DNA of 64,000 bases, from the IMG/VR virus record IMGVR_UViG_3300017917_002108, positions 82,605-146,604 of that record. One strand, 5' to 3'. Each line of letters opens with the position of its first letter. The stretch's first letter is position 1. The notes under the pieces are model-generated. The model did not search any database, was not told the origin of the DNA, and saw nothing but the letters and a program-made list of their open reading frames with translations. The stretch is from a virus. Made by a program: the position numbers and the translations under genes. Shown here one piece after another: positions 59,768-64,000 of the stretch.

Positions 59768-60604
59768 ATGACAGAACAAAAAATAAAATATCTAACAAAT
59801 AAGGATTTATTAAGAGAAATACACCTAAGTAAAAATACCTACTGTTCATACAAAGACCCTGTTCATTCTGACTACGATATCATACTTCCTAGTCTAGAAA
59901 AAATTAATATCAGGACTATAGCAGAAGCCAAAAGAAATAAAGCCACTAAGCTAGGAAAACAGGCCCACGAGGCCGCACAGAAAACAGGAAAAAAGACTTC
60001 TGCTAAAGAACATGAAGTAGATTATAAAAAGATTTCTAAACAGGATCTGGTATTTAGAATTATGACTTTTGAACATATACCGTTAGCGCCTGGTAGGAAA
60101 AAAACTTTGAAAAATACCGCAGACAGTCACGACAAAGTAAACTTTCCTCCTTTCCAACATTGGATATTTGACGAAAACAATAATCTCGTATGTGTTGGTA
60201 AGAGCCATTGGAAAGGTGATCTAGACAAAGGTAATTTTTCTAAGGATCATGGACAAATGACCAATAACCTCGCCCGCATGTTTTTGAAACTCTGCGAGCG
60301 TTATGCTACTAGAGGTAACGTCAGAGGATACACTTACAATGACGAAATGCGTGGTCAAGCCATTCTTCAACTAACTCAAATAGGACTACAATTCGATGAG
60401 TCAAAATCAGATAATCCTTTTGCTTACTATACTGCTGCTGTTACTAATTCATTCGTTAGAATTATCAACATTGAAAAGCGTAATCAAAACATTAGAGACG
60501 ATATTCTAGAAATGAACGGTATGAATCCAAGTTGGACTAGGCAGAATAGCACCGGAGGAGGGGCAGTTAATACTGCTCCCGTTGACGGTAGCGATTGGGA
60601 TTGA
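59768..60604 (+). CDS. 55: Late-transcription sigma factor gp55
   Basis: A 278-residue protein. The ATG at 59768 is used, with GGAG at 59752-59755; a TTG at 59750 is in frame but overlaps the ribosome site. RMFLKLCERYATRGNVRGYT, then YNDEMRGQAILQLTQIGLQF and PFAYYTAAVTNSFVRIINIE form the sigma region 2 core, about residues 172-245. gp55 directs host RNA polymerase to TATAAATA promoters, helped by the sliding clamp. The N-terminal ~120 residues are longer than in T4 gp55 (185), with a Lys-rich stretch. The gene diverges from the baseplate operon. Confidence 0.9.
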   Translation: MTEQKIKYLTNKDLLREIHLSKNTYCSYKDPVHSDYDIILPSLEKINIRTIAEAKRNKATKLGKQAHEAAQKTGKKTSAKEHEVDYKKISKQDLVFRIMTFEHIPLAPGRKKTLKNTADSHDKVNFPPFQHWIFDENNNLVCVGKSHWKGDLDKGNFSKDHGQMTNNLARMFLKLCERYATRGNVRGYTYNDEMRGQAILQLTQIGLQFDESKSDNPFAYYTAAVTNSFVRIINIEKRNQNIRDDILEMNGMNPSWTRQNSTGGGAVNTAPVDGSDWD

Positions 60605-60629
60605 TATATTAGATTATAAGTGTTATAAT
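60601..60629 (+). promoter_or_regulatory. Near-consensus sigma-70 promoter directly before gene 47
   Basis: TTGATA (60601-60606), a 17-base spacer and TATAAT (60624-60629) lie in the 30-base gap plus the last codons of gp55. The expected start point (about 60636) would fall at the ATG at 60635, so transcripts would be leaderless or the match is chance. Middle-type promoters of T4-like phages keep the TATAAT part, which is another reading. Confidence 0.35.
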
Positions 60630-60634
60630 AAACT

Positions 60635-61645
60635 ATGAATCTATTCAAGAAAGTAGCATGCTTCACGGATATCCATTTTGGTCTAAAGTCCGGTAGTAGA
60701 ACTCACAATATAGACTGTGAAGAATTTGTCAAATGGTTCTGTGAGACCGCACGAGCAGAGGGGTGTGAAACCGCAATATTTCTAGGAGACTGGCACCATA
60801 ATCGGTCAACGACTGATGTCAGTACTATGAATTATACGGTCAGTAATCTAGAAAGATTAAGCCAAAGTTTTGAACGTGTGTATTTCATCCTGGGCAATCA
60901 TGATTTATTTTATAAGGACAAGCGAGAAATCAATTCTATCGAATTCATGCGCCTGTTTCCTAATATCATTCCAATCAAGGATACATTAACACAGGGTGAC
61001 GTGACCATAATGCCATGGTTAGTAGCGGATGAGTGGAAAAACATACCCGATATAAAGAGTCGTTATATTTTTGGACACTTAGAATTGCCCAGCTTTTATA
61101 TGAATGCCATGGTTCAGATGCCTGACCACGGTCAGCTACAACGAACACACTTTGTAAATCAAGACTTTGTATTCACCGGCCACTTCCACAAAAGACAAAG
61201 GGCAGGCAATATCATATACATCGGCAATGCATTTCCGCACAATTATGCAGATGCGGGCGACGACGAAAGAGGAATGATGATCCTCGAATGGGGTGGAGAA
61301 CCCGAATATCGCACATGGCCTGGCCAACCCGTATACAGACTTTATAAACTAAGTCAGATCATTGATCGACCAGACGAATTGCTGCGAGAAAAAATGCACT
61401 GTCGTGTAACTATCGATCTTCCTATAACATTTGAGGAAGCAAATTTCATCAAAGAACAATTTGTTCCTCAATATAATCTACGTGAACTAATGCTGATTCC
61501 TGAAAAAGTAGAAATCGAAACAGCACAGGTAGCAGTAGATATTCAATTTGAAAGCGTCGATACTATTGTACTGAATCAAATCAATGCTATTGAAAGTGAT
61601 ACCTACGATAAAGGACTATTGGTAGACATTTATAAAGAATTATGA
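60635..61645 (+). CDS. 47: Recombination endonuclease subunit gp47 (SbcD/Mre11-like)
   Basis: A 336-residue metallophosphoesterase. Active-site motifs are FTDIHFG (D12, H14), FLGDWHHNRS (D52), YFILGNHDLF (GNHD 87-90), FGHLELP and FTGHFHKRQ. With gp46 it forms the nuclease that resects DNA ends for recombination-dependent replication. Length is almost equal to T4 gp47 (339). No ribosome site is evident ahead of the ATG. A sigma-70-like promoter ends six bases upstream. ATGA-type coupling to gene 46. Confidence 0.95.
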   Translation: MNLFKKVACFTDIHFGLKSGSRTHNIDCEEFVKWFCETARAEGCETAIFLGDWHHNRSTTDVSTMNYTVSNLERLSQSFERVYFILGNHDLFYKDKREINSIEFMRLFPNIIPIKDTLTQGDVTIMPWLVADEWKNIPDIKSRYIFGHLELPSFYMNAMVQMPDHGQLQRTHFVNQDFVFTGHFHKRQRAGNIIYIGNAFPHNYADAGDDERGMMILEWGGEPEYRTWPGQPVYRLYKLSQIIDRPDELLREKMHCRVTIDLPITFEEANFIKEQFVPQYNLRELMLIPEKVEIETAQVAVDIQFESVDTIVLNQINAIESDTYDKGLLVDIYKEL

Positions 61646-63420
61646 TTAAGATCAAGAATCTAACTGTAAGAAATTTTATGAGCGTGGGTAATCAAACCCA
61701 GGCCATCGACTTCGACCGTGGTCAATTGACTCTAGTCTTAGGTGAAAATCTAGATCTAGGAGGTGATGATTCTGGGGCTCGCAACGGCACGGGCAAAACA
61801 ACTATCATCAATGGCTTGAGTTATGCGATCTACGGTCAAGCCTTAACCAACATCAAACGAGATAATCTTATTAATAAGATTAACAGCAAAGGTATGTTGG
61901 TTACTGTGACCTTTGAAAAGGACGGAGTTGAGTATCATATAGAAAGAGGACGTAAGCCTAATCTATTAAAGTTCTCAATCAACGGTGAAGAACAAGAACT
62001 CAAAGATCTCGACGAAAGCCAAGGTGATTCTCGAGAAACTCAAAAATCAATTGAAGAAGTATTTTCAATGAGTCACGAAATGTTCAAGCATCTAGTAGCG
62101 TTGAACACCTATACAGAACCTTTTCTAAGTATGAAGGCCAGTGATCAGAGATCGATCATTGAACAGCTATTAGGTATCACACAATTATCAGAAAAAGCAG
62201 AGCATCTTAAAGAGCAAATTAAATTCACAAAAGATGCGATCTCTACAGAAAATACAAGAATAGAAACTGTAAAAGCTTCTAACGATCGTATACAACAAAG
62301 CATTGAAGCACTTGAAAGAAAACAACGTATCTGGGAAGATCAAAAAGAATCTTCTCTAGAAAATCTTAGAAAAAGCATAGACAGACTCAACAATATTGAC
62401 ATTGATCAAGAGATTAACAATCAAAAAAATCTCACAGAATGGTCAAAAAACAAAAAAGAAAAAGACAACCTCACTGCGCTGATCGCTAAACAGGTTGCTG
62501 CACTTGAAAAAGAGCAACGTCTATTAGAAAAACTTGAAAAAGAATTAGTCAGCTTGGCAGAGCACAAATGTCATGCCTGCGGACAGGACATTCATGACCA
62601 TAAACATGAAGATATGCTTGCGACCAAATCTAAACAGGTCGAAGACAGCATGACTTCTGTCAAAGAACATGAACTAGAACTGGCAGATCTAAACGAAGCT
62701 CTAAAGCTATTGGGCGAGCTAGGAGCATGTCCTAGCGTTATATATAATACTCTAGAAGAAGCTCTGAATCATAAAAACACCTTAGACGGTCTAGAAAGAG
62801 ATTTGATCATCAAAGAAGCCGAAGCGAATCCATATGCCGAGCAGATTGACGAGCTGCGCAAGACGGCAGTACAAGAGATCGATTGGAATTCTGTAAACGA
62901 ATTAACTAGGATCAAAGATCATCAAGAGTTCCTGCATAAATTACTGACCAATAAAGATAGTTTTGTACGTAAACGCATCATAGATCAAAATCTAGCGTTC
63001 TTAAATCAACGATTGACCTACTATCTAGACAAAATAGGACTTCCGCACATCGTAGAATTCCAAAATGATCTAACAGTGATTATTACACAACTGGGTCAGG
63101 ATCTAGATTTTGATAATCTCAGTCGAGGAGAACGTAATAGGCTAATACTTTCATTAAGTTGGGCATTTAGAGATGTATGGGAAAATCTATATCAAAGCAT
63201 CAACCTGTTATTCATCGACGAACTGGTCGATTCAGGTATGGATGCCAGTGGTGTAGAGTCTAGTATCGCTGTATTGAAACGCATGACCAGAGAGCGAGAT
63301 AAGAACGTTTTCTTAATTAGTCATAGAGACGATTTAACTAACCGTGTAAACCATGTGCTGAAAGTCATTAAAGAAAATGGGTTCACTAGTTACAGCAATG
63401 ACGTGGAGATTTTAGCGTGA
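61642..63420 (+). CDS. 46: Recombination endonuclease subunit gp46 (SbcC/Rad50-like)
   Basis: A 592-residue SMC-type ATPase. Walker A is GARNGTGKTTI (45-55). Two long coiled-coil arms flank the zinc hook CHACGQ (near residue 310). The ABC signature is LSRGERNRL (near 493), followed by Walker B LLFIDELVDSG (near 523) and an ISHRDDL switch. It holds DNA ends and drives gp47. Length matches T4 gp46 (560). The first 40 residues (NLTVRNFMSVGNQTQAIDF) are typical of the family. Confidence 0.95.
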   Translation: MIKIKNLTVRNFMSVGNQTQAIDFDRGQLTLVLGENLDLGGDDSGARNGTGKTTIINGLSYAIYGQALTNIKRDNLINKINSKGMLVTVTFEKDGVEYHIERGRKPNLLKFSINGEEQELKDLDESQGDSRETQKSIEEVFSMSHEMFKHLVALNTYTEPFLSMKASDQRSIIEQLLGITQLSEKAEHLKEQIKFTKDAISTENTRIETVKASNDRIQQSIEALERKQRIWEDQKESSLENLRKSIDRLNNIDIDQEINNQKNLTEWSKNKKEKDNLTALIAKQVAALEKEQRLLEKLEKELVSLAEHKCHACGQDIHDHKHEDMLATKSKQVEDSMTSVKEHELELADLNEALKLLGELGACPSVIYNTLEEALNHKNTLDGLERDLIIKEAEANPYAEQIDELRKTAVQEIDWNSVNELTRIKDHQEFLHKLLTNKDSFVRKRIIDQNLAFLNQRLTYYLDKIGLPHIVEFQNDLTVIITQLGQDLDFDNLSRGERNRLILSLSWAFRDVWENLYQSINLLFIDELVDSGMDASGVESSIAVLKRMTRERDKNVFLISHRDDLTNRVNHVLKVIKENGFTSYSNDVEILA

Positions 63421-63647
63421 GCACCGAATCACACGACAAGATGATCGAAGCTTTCCAGCAGTATTTTAAATGGCAGGATCGTTTTGAGTATAGAAAATCA
63501 GATGAGGCAGGTATAAAGGCACGTTACTGGCTATCAGAAATACGCAATGAGGCATCAAAAAGACGAGTAGAAATACAGGCAAAACGCAAAGAACGAAAAA
63601 AAGCCAAGAAAGGCATACTAGGCAGGCCGCCCAAGGTAACTAAATGA
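63417..63647 (+). CDS. Small basic conserved phage protein
   Basis: A 76-residue protein starting at GTG in a GTGA overlap with gene 46, with GGAG ahead. EAFQQYFKWQDRFEYRKSDE, then IKARYWLSEIRNEASKRRVE, is followed by a Lys/Arg-rich tail (KRKERKKAKKGILGRPPK) ending in a GRPPK AT-hook-like motif. It may bind DNA. Similar small proteins follow gene 46 in T4-like cyanophages. Confidence 0.72.
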   Translation: MSTESHDKMIEAFQQYFKWQDRFEYRKSDEAGIKARYWLSEIRNEASKRRVEIQAKRKERKKAKKGILGRPPKVTK

Positions 63648-64000
63648 GTGCAATGGACATATCAAAATCAATCTTTACTAGAAATCCCCGAAGGCTATAT
63701 CGGATTCGTTTATCTAATCACTAATCTCACCACCGGACAAAAGTACATAGGCAAGAAACTAGCACAGTTCAAACGTACTAAACCACCACTCAAAGGCAAA
63801 AAACTTAAACGTAGATCCGTAGTAGAAAGCGATTGGCGCGACTATTGGGGCTCTTCTGATAGGTTAAACGCAGATGTCCAACAATTAGGTCCGGAAAACT
63901 TCACCAGAGAAATACTTTATCTTTGCAAATCTAAGGCAGAAATGTCATATCTTGAGGCTAGAGAGCAGTTTGAGCGCAGAGTTTTAGAAACAGACGACTA
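63648..64000 (+). CDS. GIY-YIG-like endonuclease-type protein, cut by the window edge
   Basis: An open frame runs from GTG 63648, which directly follows the previous TGA, to the end of the window without a stop (117 full codons). GYIGFVYLITNLTTGQKYIG (16-35) carries the GIY (GFVY) and YIG (KYIG) elements of GIY-YIG nucleases. KGKKLKRRSVVESDWRDYWG and EAREQFERRVL follow. Proteins of this type are common in T4-like phages, and whether they cut DNA is unclear. The start is inferred, since the frame is closed by a stop just upstream of the GTG. Confidence 0.7.
   Translation, partial: MQWTYQNQSLLEIPEGYIGFVYLITNLTTGQKYIGKKLAQFKRTKPPLKGKKLKRRSVVESDWRDYWGSSDRLNADVQQLGPENFTREILYLCKSKAEMSYLEAREQFERRVLETDD

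Noticed and set aside
1-64000. tRNA genes, CRISPR arrays, insertion sequences, integrase/attachment sites, photosynthesis genes
   Set aside because: I looked for each in the gaps and genes and saw none. The gaps are too short for tRNAs, and no transposase, integrase or psbA-type sequence was found.

Overview
The window is 64 kb of a T4-like (contractile-tailed) phage genome, AT-rich and densely packed. The T4 core set identifies it. It encodes baseplate proteins resembling gp48/54, gp53, gp5, gp25 and gp6, a tail-collar fibre, the late sigma factor gp55, the SbcCD-like recombination nuclease gp47/gp46 and a T4 RNase H-like exonuclease. Many small conserved genes, the FolE/QueE pair and the fibre types resemble those of marine T4-like phages of cyanobacteria or SAR11-type bacteria. 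The host itself cannot be read from the sequence. No tRNA, integrase, transposon or CRISPR array was seen, and no gene-free stretch exceeds 300 bases. The longest gaps are 57 bases (27376-27432) and 81 bases (59687-59767).

Layout. (1) 1-21895, plus strand: one long series of overlapping genes, many sharing ATGA or TAATG stop/start junctions. It carries a TGT/DpdA-like transglycosylase, FolE, an MBD4-like DNA glycosylase, a cupin-like protein, a phosphoribosyltransferase, a HIT protein, two SGNH-like proteins, a dCMP deaminase, QueE, RNase H and many small conserved genes. It ends in four consecutive radical SAM genes (16491-21895). (2) 21882-27375, minus strand: three or four GT-A-like glycosyltransferase-type genes and two unrecognised genes. 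One glycosyltransferase gene carries four internal ~105-residue repeats. (3) 27433-59686, minus strand: the virion block, with a structural protein, four paralogous fibre proteins, a 223-residue protein, a 4585-residue giant protein, then gp6, gp25, gp5-like, hub, gp53 and gp48/54-like. (4) 59768-64000, plus strand: gp55, gp47, gp46, a small basic protein and a GIY-YIG-like gene cut by the window edge.

How it fits together. FolE and QueE make early intermediates of 7-deazaguanine, and the transglycosylase could insert a 7-deazaguanine base into phage DNA. That is the strongest candidate for a DNA-modification (anti-restriction) system here. QueD and QueC are not in the window. gp55 is the expected reader of T4 late promoters. 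CATAAATA/GATAAATA/AATAAATA boxes lie 22-30 bases before four transcription blocks: 14319 onward with the radical SAM genes, the glycosyltransferase block, the first fibre, and the baseplate block. This suggests that the radical SAM and glycosyltransferase genes are expressed late, together with virion genes.

The least explained parts are the four-gene radical SAM block (three with N-terminal rather than C-terminal auxiliary cysteines), the repeat-bearing glycosyltransferase, and the giant protein with FG-GAP-like and carbohydrate-binding-like modules. All assignments come from reading motifs by eye. No database search was run.
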